Assembly (NCBI GenBank): GCA_041916775.1
Contig: JAYRYZ010000003.1
Span: forward strand, 124,001 to 188,000
Source of the DNA: UBA2357 sp041916775
Lineage (GTDB): Bacteria > Pseudomonadota > Gammaproteobacteria > Burkholderiales > Rhodocyclaceae
DNA: 64,000 nt
Direction: 5' to 3'
Shown here piece by piece: positions 42,395 through 51,208 of this stretch. Under the pieces are notes generated by a model, which had not been told where the DNA came from, did no database searches, and saw only the letters and a list, made by a program, of their open reading frames with translations. Each line of letters starts with the position of its first letter. The stretch's first letter is position 1. A program made the translations under genes and the position numbers.

Positions 42395-43474
42395 TCAGGC
42401 GCGACCCTGGCTGCGGCGTGCTGCGGTCGGCGACTGGCCGAAGAACTCCCGGTAGCAGTGGCTGAAGTGCGAGGTGCCGGCGAAGCCGCAGGCGATCGCG
42501 ATCGCGGTGATCGGTTCGCTGGTCTGCAGCAACAGCCGGCGCGCGCGGGTGAGACGCAGTTCCAGGTAGTAGGTCGAGGGCGGGGTGCGCATGTGGCGCT
42601 CGAATAGGCGCTGGATCTGGCGTTCCGACACCTGCGAGTGGCGTGCGAGGTCGGCGAGACTCAGCGGCTCCTCGATGTTGTTCTCCATCAGCTCCAGCAC
42701 CGCCTGCAGCGCTGCGGGCAGCAGCGGGTTGCGCATCAGCGCGGGCATGGGGCGGTCCGGTGTGTCGTCCGGGCTGCGATCGCAGGCGAGGATTTCCTCG
42801 ATCCCCAGCACCAGCGCGTCGCCATGGTGTGCGCGGATGATCGCGAGCATCATCCCGAGCGCACTGTTCGCGCCGGCGCAGGAGACGCGGTCGTGGTCGA
42901 TCACGTAGGGGTGTGGCAGCAGCCGCACGCGCGGGTAGGCTTCCTCCAGCCCGGCGCGGCTGTCCGGATGGACGGTGCAGGTGTAGTTGTCGAGCAGCCC
43001 GGCGTGGGCGAGCAGGTAGCTGCCGTTCCATAGCCCGCCCAGCGTGACCCCCCTGCGGGCAAGCTCGCGCAGGCGCTCGACCACCTTGCGTGCTGGCTTG
43101 AGCGCACAGCGGAAGCCGCCGCATACGATCAGCATGTCCAGCCCGTTCACGTCGAGCGCGTCGAAGGCGGCATCGACGTTGAGGTTGAGGCTGAGGTCGC
43201 TGCGCACCGAGGCTTCGCCGAGGCCGAAGGTCTCGAAGCGATAGAGCGGAGGCTGGCTCAGCAGGTTGGCGGTGACCAGCGCATCCACCGCGGCGGTGAA
43301 CGCCATCATCGAGAAATGTTCCAGCAGCAGGAAGCCCACTCGGCGCTGCTGCACCTCAGCAGCCGGCTCCTGGTTGCGGTTGCTGAGGTAGGGTTGGTTG
43401 CTGTGCCTGAGGCGGCTGCCGAACGAACGGCCATCCCCGGCAGGGGCAGTGGTGTCCCGGTTGGTCTTGCTCAT
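42395..43474 (-). CDS. GlxA-family AraC-type transcriptional regulator
   Basis: This 359-aa protein has a DJ-1/PfpI-like domain (about 45-215) and a C-terminal AraC double helix-turn-helix (about 255-355, with LSLADLARHSQVSERQIQRLF and TAIAIACGFAGTSHFSHCYREFFG). The nucleophile elbow reads GGLWNGSYLLAHAGLLDN, without a cysteine, so the first domain is a sensor rather than an enzyme. Relatives control carnitine, glycine-betaine and arginine use. Its start overlaps the aldolase stop (ATGA), so it is the last gene of a five-gene operon. Confidence 0.9.
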   Translation of the reverse strand: MSKTNRDTTAPAGDGRSFGSRLRHSNQPYLSNRNQEPAAEVQQRRVGFLLLEHFSMMAFTAAVDALVTANLLSQPPLYRFETFGLGEASVRSDLSLNLNVDAAFDALDVNGLDMLIVCGGFRCALKPARKVVERLRELARRGVTLGGLWNGSYLLAHAGLLDNYTCTVHPDSRAGLEEAYPRVRLLPHPYVIDHDRVSCAGANSALGMMLAIIRAHHGDALVLGIEEILACDRSPDDTPDRPMPALMRNPLLPAALQAVLELMENNIEEPLSLADLARHSQVSERQIQRLFERHMRTPPSTYYLELRLTRARRLLLQTSEPITAIAIACGFAGTSHFSHCYREFFGQSPTAARRSQGRA

Positions 43475-44151
43475 GCAGCCTCGTCCGTCGAGCGGGCCCG
43501 GCCGTACCACTTGAAGCGTTCGATCACGTCCTCCATCTCGGCTTCGGACAACAGCACCGGCGGGCCAAGCTGCAGGCTGCGCCAGTACTGCTCGCACAGC
43601 GCCTCGAACTCGATCGCGGCGGCACAGGCATGGGCCACGTCGCGGCCGAACACGAGCATGCCGTGGTTGGCCATCAGGCAGGCGCTGCGCCCGGCGATGG
43701 CTGCGGCGACATGGTCCGAGAGTGCCTGGGTGCCGAAGGTGGCATAGCGCGCGCAGCGTATGGTGCTGCCGCCGAAGCGCGCGATCATGTAGTGGAAGGG
43801 TGGGATCTCGATGCGCTGGCAGGCGAGTGCGGTGGCAAAGGGGGCGTGGGTGTGCACGATCGCAGCGGCTTCGGGGCGGGCATGGTAGAGGTCGAGGTGA
43901 AAGCGCCATTCGGACGACGGCGCGAATGGTCCGGTCGCCTGTCCATGCGCATCGACGATTGCGATGCTGGCGGGCGTGATCGCCTCGGCAGCCATGCCGC
44001 TGGGGGTGATCAGCATGCCGCCGCCTGCTGCGCGCGCGCTGACGTTGCCGGCGCTGCCTTCGTTGAGGCGCGCCGCGACCAGCGTGCGGGCTGCGGCAGC
44101 GATGGCCTCGCGCACGCGCTGCTCGTCCTGCGTCACGACGGGTTCAGACAT
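43471..44151 (-). CDS. Class II aldolase, FucA/Ald2-like
   Basis: This 226-aa metal-dependent aldolase has the glycine/asparagine motif LNEGSAGNVSARAAGG, catalytic E81 (PSSEWRFHLDLYH), and zinc histidines H100 and H102 (VHTHAPFA) with H163 (ANHGML). FucA-type members cleave ketose-1-phosphates to DHAP and an aldehyde. The family also includes MtnB (a dehydratase) and OtnC (a decarboxylase). Placement directly after mtnA points to a methylthioribulose- or deoxyribulose-1-phosphate aldolase, which is inference. The ATG lies inside the end of mtnA, with GAGG upstream. Confidence 0.85.
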   Translation of the reverse strand: MSEPVVTQDEQRVREAIAAAARTLVAARLNEGSAGNVSARAAGGGMLITPSGMAAEAITPASIAIVDAHGQATGPFAPSSEWRFHLDLYHARPEAAAIVHTHAPFATALACQRIEIPPFHYMIARFGGSTIRCARYATFGTQALSDHVAAAIAGRSACLMANHGMLVFGRDVAHACAAAIEFEALCEQYWRSLQLGPPVLLSEAEMEDVIERFKWYGRARSTDEAA

Positions 44152-45217
44152 GCTGCCCGACCTCGCGCGCATCGCCGATCCTCTCGGGTGGAAAGCAGCC
44201 ATGCTCGGTGATGATGCTTGCGATCAGGCCTGCGGGGGTGATGTCGAAGGCAGGGTTCGCCGCGGGCGTGGTGTCCGGCGCGAGGCGCACGCGCCTGATC
44301 CCGCCTTCGGCGTCCATGCCTGCGAGCGTCCGCACCTCGTCCGCATCGCGCATCTCGATGGGGATTCCGGTGGCATCGGCACAGGCGAAATCCACCGTCG
44401 ACAGCGGCGCCGCGATGTGAAAGGGCACCCCATGCGCTGCCGCGGCCAGTGCTTTCAGGTAGGTGCCGACCTTGTTCGCGGTGTCGCCGTTGGCGGCGAT
44501 GCGGTCCGCACCGGTGATGACGATATCCACGTTGCCGCGCGCCATCAGCAAGCCGGCGGCGTTGTCGGCGATGAGGCGGTGCGCCACCCCGGCCTCGCGT
44601 AGCTCCCAGGCGGTGAGCAGGCCCTGGTTGCGCGGGCGCGTCTCGCTCACCCACACCTCCAGCGGGATGCCTCGGGCGACGGCCTCATACACCGGCGCGA
44701 GCGCGGTGCCGGCACCTGCGGTGGCAAGCCAGCCGGCGTTGCAGTGGGTCATGACGCGCACCGGGCCGGGTCGGCGCGCGGCGATTTCGGCGATCAGCCC
44801 CACGCCCGCCGCGCCGATCGCCGCGCAGGTGGCAGCATCCTCCGCGCGGATCGCGTCCGCCTCGGCCCAGGCTGCCGCGCGGCGCTCCGTCGGTGCGAGC
44901 GGCGCCAGTCGCTGACGCATGCGCGCGAGCGCCCAGTGCAGGTTGACCGCGGTGGGCCGGGTGGCGCCGAGCGCCGAGATCGCGTGTTCGAGGTGGCTGT
45001 CGGAGGCGTCCGCCGCGAGCGCGAGGGCGATGCCGTAGGCGGCGGTGACGCCGATCAGCGGTGCGCCGCGCACCTGCATGTCGCGGATCGCCACGGCGGC
45101 GGCGTCGAGTCCGGTGAGGAGCCGGGTCTGGATAGAGTATGGCAGCGTGGTCTGGTCGATGATGCGGACATGCGCACCTTCGGCCACGAGCGTGGGGATC
45201 GGAGGGGTGAAGGGCAT
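44144..45217 (-). CDS. mtnA: S-methyl-5-thioribose-1-phosphate isomerase
   Basis: This 357-aa enzyme converts methylthioribose-1-phosphate to methylthioribulose-1-phosphate. It has the RGAP motif at 50-53, catalytic C159 (MTHCNAG) and D238 (ITGADRIAANGDTANK). Related isomerases act on 5-deoxyribose-1-phosphate. It starts 17 bases after the FixJ-type regulator ends and overlaps the aldolase by eight bases. The rest of the methionine salvage pathway (MtnB/C/D/K/P) is not in the window. Confidence 0.95.
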   Translation of the reverse strand: MPFTPPIPTLVAEGAHVRIIDQTTLPYSIQTRLLTGLDAAAVAIRDMQVRGAPLIGVTAAYGIALALAADASDSHLEHAISALGATRPTAVNLHWALARMRQRLAPLAPTERRAAAWAEADAIRAEDAATCAAIGAAGVGLIAEIAARRPGPVRVMTHCNAGWLATAGAGTALAPVYEAVARGIPLEVWVSETRPRNQGLLTAWELREAGVAHRLIADNAAGLLMARGNVDIVITGADRIAANGDTANKVGTYLKALAAAAHGVPFHIAAPLSTVDFACADATGIPIEMRDADEVRTLAGMDAEGGIRRVRLAPDTTPAANPAFDITPAGLIASIITEHGCFPPERIGDAREVGQHV

Positions 45218-45234
45218 CGTGTCGATAGGGCAGG

Positions 45235-45891
45235 TTACTGGGCTGACGGGGGTTCGTTTCCCGCAGGTGCTTGCGGCCTCGCGCTGGTCAGCAATTGGGC
45301 CAGCTCCACCGCGGAACGCACGCCCATTTTCTCGAAGATGCGTGCGCGATGCACCTCCACCGTGCGCATCGAGATGCCGAGCTCGTCGGCGATCACCTTG
45401 TTGAATTTGCCAGCGAGGATCAGGTCCATCACCGCGCGTTCGCGCGCGGTCACCAGGGCAAGCCTGGCCTCGACCGTCTGGCGGCTGGCGTCGGCGTGTG
45501 CGCGTTGGGCGTCGAGCTCGAGTGCATTGATGACGATGTCGACCAGTGCGTTGTCGTCGAATGGTTTCTCCACGAAATCGAATGCGCCCTGCTTGAGCGC
45601 CGTCACCGCCATCGGAACATCGCCGTGGCCGGTGATGAAGATCACCGGTAGGTGCGATTGCCGAGCTTTGAGATGCTCGAAGCAGGTGAGGCCGCTCATA
45701 CCGGCCATGCGGATGTCGAGGATCACGCACCCCTGCCATTCGGGCTGCCAGGCCGCGAGGAAGGCCTCCGCCGAGGCCCAGCTGGTGCTGGCGACGCCGC
45801 GCGAGCGCAGCAGCCATTCAAGTGCATCACGGATGGCTTCGTCGTCATCGACGATGTGGGCGAGTGGCCCGGGAGAGCTGGACATGGTCAT
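45235..45891 (-). CDS. FixJ-family response regulator
   Basis: This 218-aa protein has a receiver domain with acidic D15-D17, phosphoacceptor D59 (ILDIRMAGMSG), T87 and K109 (EKPF). A LuxR-type helix-turn-helix follows at the C-terminus (TARERAVMDLILAGKFNKVIADELGISMRTVEVHRARIFEKMG). It is a DNA-binding activator paired with the upstream PAS kinase, whose stop it overlaps by four bases. A proline-rich tail ends the protein. Confidence 0.93.
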   Translation of the reverse strand: MTMSSSPGPLAHIVDDDEAIRDALEWLLRSRGVASTSWASAEAFLAAWQPEWQGCVILDIRMAGMSGLTCFEHLKARQSHLPVIFITGHGDVPMAVTALKQGAFDFVEKPFDDNALVDIVINALELDAQRAHADASRQTVEARLALVTARERAVMDLILAGKFNKVIADELGISMRTVEVHRARIFEKMGVRSAVELAQLLTSARPQAPAGNEPPSAQ

Positions 45892-47888
45892 GCTGCTTCG
45901 GCCTCCAGCGGGATCGAGAACGTGAAGATCGTACCACCCGAAGGATTCGGTTCGAATCCGAGTTTCCCCCCATGCAGCTCGGCGATCGAGCGGCAGATGT
46001 TGAGCCCCATGCCCATGCCCTCCTCCTTGGTGGTGTAGAAGGGCTCGAAGAGATGCGCTGCAACCTCGGGCGGGATGCCGTCGCCAGCGTCGACCACGAT
46101 GATATGCGCCATGCCTTCCGCAACCCGGGTGGTGATCTGCAGGATCCGCTTTTCCGCCGGTTGCGTGTTCCGCATCGCATCCATTCCGTTGCGCAGCAGG
46201 TTGACGACGACCTGCTCGATCATCACCGCGTCGGCGTGAACCTGCGGTAGGCTGGGCGCGAACCGGCTCTCGAGGCGGACGCCGCGTCGCGTCGCGTCGG
46301 TCTCGATGAGACCGATCGCCTCGCGAATCAGGTGGTTGATATCCAGCGTCTCACGCTTGGGGTCGCTGCGCCGCACGAAGTTGTGCACCCGTTTGATGAT
46401 CTGGCCGGCGCGCTGGGCCTGTCGGCCGATACGCTCCAGCGCGCCGCGCAATGCTGGCGGATCGACCTCGCCGGTATCGATCAGGTTCAGACAGCCGGAA
46501 CTGTAGCTGGAGATCGCAGCGAGCGGTTGGTTGAGCTCGTGTGCGAGCGTCGAAGCCATCTCTCCCATCGTCACCAGCCGCGAGGTGGCTTGAAGGCGTT
46601 CGTTCTGCTGACGCGCCATCTCGCGCATGCGCTTCTGTTCGGTGATGTCGAGCACCGAGCCCATCCAGCCCGCCTGGTGGCCTTCCGAGTCGATCAGCGG
46701 GGCCTCGAAGAGGAGCACGTCCACCGCTTCGCCGTCGCTGCGGATGAAGCGTAGCTCCACGCCGCCGCTAGGGCCTTGGCCGGCCAGGATTCGGTCGTGC
46801 AGCTCCTGAGTGTGAGGGATGTGTTGCGGATCCCAATAGGGCATCGGGGCCTGGCGGCCGAGCAGGTCTTCCGCGCTGTAGCCGACGATGCGACAGAACG
46901 CGGGATTCACGTAGGTCACGCGTCCATCGAGGTCGCGTGCCCGCAGTCCGGTCAGCAGCGAGTCCTCCATCGCGCGGCGGAAGCTCATCTCGCCGCGCAA
47001 CGCCTGTTCGGCCGCCTGCCTCCGAACCACGTGGCGACGCAGTTGCCAAAGGTTGGCGATGATGATCAGCGTGAGCAGCAGCATCGAGGCGATCACCAGG
47101 ATGGGGACCCAGCGCGTCTCCCCGCTGTATGCGGTGATCTCCATCTGCAGGCCGCGGCCTGGTGGCTCCATCGGCAGGCTGTAATGCATTTCGCTGGCCA
47201 GCGGCGACACCTTCGACTTGGCGCCGATCTCGCGGCCGTCGACATCGACGACGCTGAGCCGGTAACGCTCGGAAAACCACCACGGCACTTCTCGGGTGAG
47301 CAGGTTGCGCAACGAGTACACGCCCACGACGGTGCCGAGGAAGCGGTCCCCGGCGAAATGCGGCACATGAACCTCAAAATGATAGTCCCCGCCGACCACC
47401 TCGTAGCCATTGCTGTACACCGCCCGACCCAGCCCTCGCGCCAGGCGTGCGGCCTCGCGCGAAGGCACGGATCCGCCGGTCTCGCCCACAAGGTAGGAGT
47501 CGGTGTCGGGCGGACGCGCACCGAGCAGTGCGTCGTCCGCGTCCAGCCAGATGATACGCACGAAGGCGCTGTCGGGCAGTAGCAGCTGGCGCAGGCGTGC
47601 CGCCGTCTGCTCGGTATGCGGCTTACCCTGCAGCAGGTCAGGCGCGATGATGTCCAACTGGGCCTCGTTGCGCTCGAGCTGGAAACGCAGGTTCTGCTCC
47701 ATCCAGAGCGCATCGTTGATCAACGTGGTTCGCTGCGACTCGCGGTCGTGCTCGCGAGTGAGCCACACCAGCACAAGGATCAACAGCACGAGCAGGCCGA
47801 GCGTGACGTGCGGGAGCTGCCAGCGCCAGCGGCCGGGGATGGCAGCGTTCGTCGTCGATGTGCGCGGTGCGGCTGCGGGTTCGGTCAC
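45888..47888 (-). CDS. PAS-domain sensor histidine kinase (FixL/DctB-like)
   Basis: This 666-aa membrane kinase has helix 1 at about 28-44, a periplasmic sensing domain (about 45-260) and helix 2 at about 261-281. A PAS domain follows at about 303-420 (TYVNPAFCRIVGYSAEDLLGR), then HisKA with H450 in LAHELNQPLAAIS and a HATPase ending GMGMGLNICRSIAELHGG. The periplasmic domain implies an extracellular ligand; no haem-site residues for oxygen sensing can be claimed. The start is GTG at 47888 with a GAGGAGG site. It is the first gene of the mtnA-aldolase operon. Confidence 0.92.
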   Translation of the reverse strand: MTEPAAAPRTSTTNAAIPGRWRWQLPHVTLGLLVLLILVLVWLTREHDRESQRTTLINDALWMEQNLRFQLERNEAQLDIIAPDLLQGKPHTEQTAARLRQLLLPDSAFVRIIWLDADDALLGARPPDTDSYLVGETGGSVPSREAARLARGLGRAVYSNGYEVVGGDYHFEVHVPHFAGDRFLGTVVGVYSLRNLLTREVPWWFSERYRLSVVDVDGREIGAKSKVSPLASEMHYSLPMEPPGRGLQMEITAYSGETRWVPILVIASMLLLTLIIIANLWQLRRHVVRRQAAEQALRGEMSFRRAMEDSLLTGLRARDLDGRVTYVNPAFCRIVGYSAEDLLGRQAPMPYWDPQHIPHTQELHDRILAGQGPSGGVELRFIRSDGEAVDVLLFEAPLIDSEGHQAGWMGSVLDITEQKRMREMARQQNERLQATSRLVTMGEMASTLAHELNQPLAAISSYSSGCLNLIDTGEVDPPALRGALERIGRQAQRAGQIIKRVHNFVRRSDPKRETLDINHLIREAIGLIETDATRRGVRLESRFAPSLPQVHADAVMIEQVVVNLLRNGMDAMRNTQPAEKRILQITTRVAEGMAHIIVVDAGDGIPPEVAAHLFEPFYTTKEEGMGMGLNICRSIAELHGGKLGFEPNPSGGTIFTFSIPLEAEAA

Positions 47889-48023
47889 GCGGCCTCCTCA
47901 TGTGGGGGAATGGATGCCGTCCGTATCATAGTCAATTGGCGCCAGTGTCGGGGCCGGGTGCTGCTGGGGGGTATCGGCCACATGCTAAACTCTGGCGACT
48001 GTCACCTGGTTCATGCCTTTCAC

Positions 48024-48260
48024 GTGCGCAACCTGATCCTCGTCATTCTCGTTCTGGTCGCCGTCTGGTGGGTTCGACGCCAGATCATCCGCATCGGCGC
48101 GGATCGCGCGAAGCGGAAGCAGGGCACGCCACCCGCGCCGGCGCAGCAGATGCTGGCATGCGCGCACTGCGGCGTGCACGTGCCGGAGGGCGAGGCGATT
48201 TGCGATGCCGGCCTGTTCTACTGCTCCGACGCGCATCGCCGCCTCGGCCCGCGACGCTGA
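48024..48260 (+). CDS. PP0621-type small membrane protein with zinc-ribbon motif
   Basis: This 78-aa protein begins with one membrane helix (RNLILVILVLVAVWWVRR). A basic linker follows, then a cytosolic CAHCGVHVPEGEAI...FYCSDAHRRLG segment with a C-x2-C pair and a later Cys/His pair. It resembles uncharacterised proteins found next to pilS in betaproteobacteria. The GTG start at 48024 is preferred because an extended -10, TGCTAAACT (47983-47991), lies upstream and would place transcription start after the earlier in-frame ATG. Confidence 0.78.
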   Translation: MRNLILVILVLVAVWWVRRQIIRIGADRAKRKQGTPPAPAQQMLACAHCGVHVPEGEAICDAGLFYCSDAHRRLGPRR

Positions 48261-48278
48261 CGGCGGATCGCGTCGAGC

Positions 48279-49823
48279 ATGTTTGCCCATTACACCGGTG
48301 CGGATGCGTTCAGGCTGGCGCCGCAGCGCTACTTCAACCTGTTCCGGCTCGTCATCGCCGGGCTGTTCCTGGTCGCGGGGCGCGAACTGGGCCTTGGGGC
48401 TGGTGCGCCACAGCTCTACCTCCTGATTGCGTTCGGCTATCTTGGTCTGGTGCTGCTGCTCGGCTTCCCGGATGCGGTCAGCCGCTTCGGTCTGAACCGG
48501 CTGATCTTCCTGCAGGTCTGCATCGACATCCTCGTGCTCACCGGCATGATGTGGGTCAGTGGCGGCTATCGCAGTGGCATGCCCGTGATGATGATGGTGT
48601 ATCTCGCCGCTGCCGGGCTGGTCGCGGAGGGGCGCATGGTGATGTTCTTCGCTGCGCTCGCGACGGTCTCCGTGCTCGGCGAGAACGCATGGCGCGCGAT
48701 CTCCGGGCGGGATGCGGCCGAGTTCCTGCAGGTCGGCATCGTCTGCACCGGCTTCTTCGCGATCGCATTCACGGCGCAACTCCTCGCGCGCCGGGCGAAG
48801 GCCAACGAGTTCCTTGCGGCGCAACGTGGCGAGGCGCTTGGGAGGCAGCAGGCGATCAATGAACGTATCATCCGCGACATGCGCGATGGCGTGATCGTGG
48901 TGTCTGGCGACGGACGCGTGCGGCAATCGAACCCCCGCGCCTCGGTGTTGCTGGGCACCTCACTGCACGAGGGGCAGGCGCTGATCGGCGTGGATGCAGG
49001 CTTTGCCGATTGTGCGCCGATGGGGACCGATGTCCGTGGTGTGCTCAAGCGCATCGGTCCGGCGGGACGGCTTCTGCGTGTGCGTGTGGTCGAGGCGGAG
49101 TCCTCCGGCGGTGACACGCTGATCTATCTGGCTGATCACGAAGAAATCCAGAAGCAGGTGCAGCAACTCAAGCTGGCCGCCCTCGGCCGCCTCACCGCGA
49201 GCATGGCGCATGAGATCCGTAACCCGCTCTCGGCGGTGACGCAGGCCGCCGACCTGCTCGGCGAGGAGAAACGGGCGGATGTGCAGGCGCGCTTGCTGCG
49301 CATCATCACCGACAATGCGCGACGTATCGAGCGCATGGTGCGCGACGTTCTTGCGCTGGGCCGCCGTGACCAGCTGATGCGCGAGGTGTTGCCGGTGCGG
49401 GCGGTCGTGAGCCAGGTGATCGAGGAATTCGGTCTGAAGGGCGATCGTGAATTGGCAGTGTTTTCCATCGATATCGCCGACGAGTTGTCACTCGCGATGG
49501 ATCGAGCCCACCTCTACCAGATCCTCTCTAACCTGCTGCACAATGCGCGCCGTCATTGCAGTGGCGGGCCGGGGGCGATCCGCCTGTCTGCGCATCATGA
49601 AGGAGAGGACAAGGTCAGGCTCCACGTCATCGACGATGGCCCGGGCGTTTCCGAGCCTGACCAGGCGCATCTGTTCGATCCTTTCTTCACCACCGATGCG
49701 CGCGGCACGGGTCTGGGCCTCTATATCGCCCGGGAACTCGCCGAGTCCAACGATGCGTCGGTGGAGTTCGTCGGCAATGCGCCCGGTGCGCATTTCGTCA
49801 TCACCGCACGGAGTCAGCCATGA
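48279..49823 (+). CDS. pilS: Sensor histidine kinase, PilS type
   Basis: This 514-aa kinase has about six N-terminal membrane helices (19-36 through 150-170), a short PAS domain (about 185-290), HisKA with H311 (MAHEIRNPLSA) and a HATPase ending ARGTGLGLYIARELA. This is the PilS layout; in type IV pilus bacteria PilS senses membrane pilin level. No pilin gene is in the window. It follows the PP0621-type gene by 18 bases and overlaps pilR by four bases. Confidence 0.88.
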   Translation: MFAHYTGADAFRLAPQRYFNLFRLVIAGLFLVAGRELGLGAGAPQLYLLIAFGYLGLVLLLGFPDAVSRFGLNRLIFLQVCIDILVLTGMMWVSGGYRSGMPVMMMVYLAAAGLVAEGRMVMFFAALATVSVLGENAWRAISGRDAAEFLQVGIVCTGFFAIAFTAQLLARRAKANEFLAAQRGEALGRQQAINERIIRDMRDGVIVVSGDGRVRQSNPRASVLLGTSLHEGQALIGVDAGFADCAPMGTDVRGVLKRIGPAGRLLRVRVVEAESSGGDTLIYLADHEEIQKQVQQLKLAALGRLTASMAHEIRNPLSAVTQAADLLGEEKRADVQARLLRIITDNARRIERMVRDVLALGRRDQLMREVLPVRAVVSQVIEEFGLKGDRELAVFSIDIADELSLAMDRAHLYQILSNLLHNARRHCSGGPGAIRLSAHHEGEDKVRLHVIDDGPGVSEPDQAHLFDPFFTTDARGTGLGLYIARELAESNDASVEFVGNAPGAHFVITARSQP

Positions 49824-51208
49824 CGCAGAACGACAGGCGCGCGCGACCTCCCGGGGCGGATGTCCTCATCGTCGATGACGAGGATGACATCCGTGAGTTG
49901 CTGGAGCTTTCGCTGCTGCGCATGGGGCTCGCCTGCGACACCGCAGCCAACCTCGCCGAGGCGCGGGCGATGGTCGATGGTCGGAACTACCGGCTCTGCC
50001 TCACCGACATGCGTTTGCCCGATGGTGACGGCCTGGAGCTGGTTGCCCACATCCAGGGGGCACACCCCGGGCTGCCGGTAGCGGTGATTTCGGCCTATGG
50101 CAGCATCGAGACCGCGATTCGCGCACTCAAGCTGGGGGCCTTCGATTTCGTCACCAAGCCCATAGAGCTCGCGGGACTCCGCGAGCTCGTCAGCCATGCG
50201 TTGAGCGTCCAGCCGGGTGGAGTGACCACTCAGGACGCAAGCGACCGCGAGCTGGTCGGTCAGTCGTCGGCAATGCAGCATCTGCGCATGCAAATCGACA
50301 AGCTCGCGCGCAATCAGGCACCCGTCTTCATCAATGGTGAGTCAGGGACGGGCAAGGAGGTGATCGCGCGCCTGATTCACGGTCGTGGGCCACGTGCGGG
50401 CGGCCCCTTCGTACCTGTCAATTGCGGCGCGATCTCGCCCGAACTGATGGAGAGCGAGTTCTTCGGCCATCGCAAGGGCAGCTTCACCGGCGCCACCGTC
50501 GACAAGGATGGGCTGTTCCAGGCTGCGCGCGGGGGGACCCTTTTCCTCGACGAGGTGGCCGAGTTGCCGCTGGCGATGCAGGTCAAGCTGCTGCGTGCGA
50601 TCCAGGAGCGGGCGGTGCGTCCCGTCGGGGCGCATGCAGAGCAGCCGGTGGATGTACGTATCCTCTCCGCCTCGCACCGCGACCTCGCGCGCTTGGTTGC
50701 GGAAGGCCGGTTCCGCCAGGACCTGTTCTTCCGCATCAACGTGATCACCCTTCACGTGCCACCCCTGCGCGAACGACGCGAGGACATCCCGGACCTCGCG
50801 CTGCATATCCTCGAGCGGCTGGCCGGGCGCGACGGTACCGGCTTGCACACGCTGGACCGGTCCGCGCTCGAGGCAATGTCACGCTACGACTTTCCCGGCA
50901 ACGTGCGCGAGCTCGAGAACCTGCTCGAACGCGCCTGCGCGCTGTGCGACGGACCGGTGATCGGCATCCATGATCTGGACCTGCTGCCGATGTCCAGCGG
51001 TGCCGAAACATCCCGACCGCTCGCGACCTGGCTGGACGGCCTGCGCGAAGACGATGATGGGCCGCCTGACTCGGACGAGGAGCGGGAGCGCACCAGCGTG
51101 CTGCGCATGCTGGACGAAACCCGCTGGAATCGTTCCGAGGCGGCCCGCCGGCTTGGCCTCACCCTGCGGCAGTTGCGCTACAGGCTGCAGAAGTGGGGGA
51201 TGGAGTGA
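49820..51208 (+). CDS. pilR: Sigma54-dependent response regulator, PilR type
   Basis: This 462-aa NtrC-family protein has receiver residues D19/D20 and D63 (LTDMRLPDGDG). Its AAA+ domain has Walker A GESGTGKE at 173-180, the sigma54-contacting loop GSFTGA at 220-225 (variant of GAFTGA) and Walker B LFLDEV at 241-246. A Fis-type helix-turn-helix follows at the end (WNRSEAARRLGLTLRQLRYRLQK). With PilS it should activate RpoN-dependent promoters such as pilA. It is coupled to pilS and ampD by four-base overlaps. Confidence 0.92.
   Translation: MTQNDRRARPPGADVLIVDDEDDIRELLELSLLRMGLACDTAANLAEARAMVDGRNYRLCLTDMRLPDGDGLELVAHIQGAHPGLPVAVISAYGSIETAIRALKLGAFDFVTKPIELAGLRELVSHALSVQPGGVTTQDASDRELVGQSSAMQHLRMQIDKLARNQAPVFINGESGTGKEVIARLIHGRGPRAGGPFVPVNCGAISPELMESEFFGHRKGSFTGATVDKDGLFQAARGGTLFLDEVAELPLAMQVKLLRAIQERAVRPVGAHAEQPVDVRILSASHRDLARLVAEGRFRQDLFFRINVITLHVPPLRERREDIPDLALHILERLAGRDGTGLHTLDRSALEAMSRYDFPGNVRELENLLERACALCDGPVIGIHDLDLLPMSSGAETSRPLATWLDGLREDDDGPPDSDEERERTSVLRMLDETRWNRSEAARRLGLTLRQLRYRLQKWGME

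Noticed and set aside
43471..44151. Naming the aldolase MtnB because it follows mtnA
   Set aside because: MtnB belongs to the same fold family, but the motifs here (LNEGSAGNVSAR, LITPSGM, SSEWRFHLD) look closer to FucA/Ald2-type aldolases, and mtnC and mtnD are absent. It is left without a symbol.
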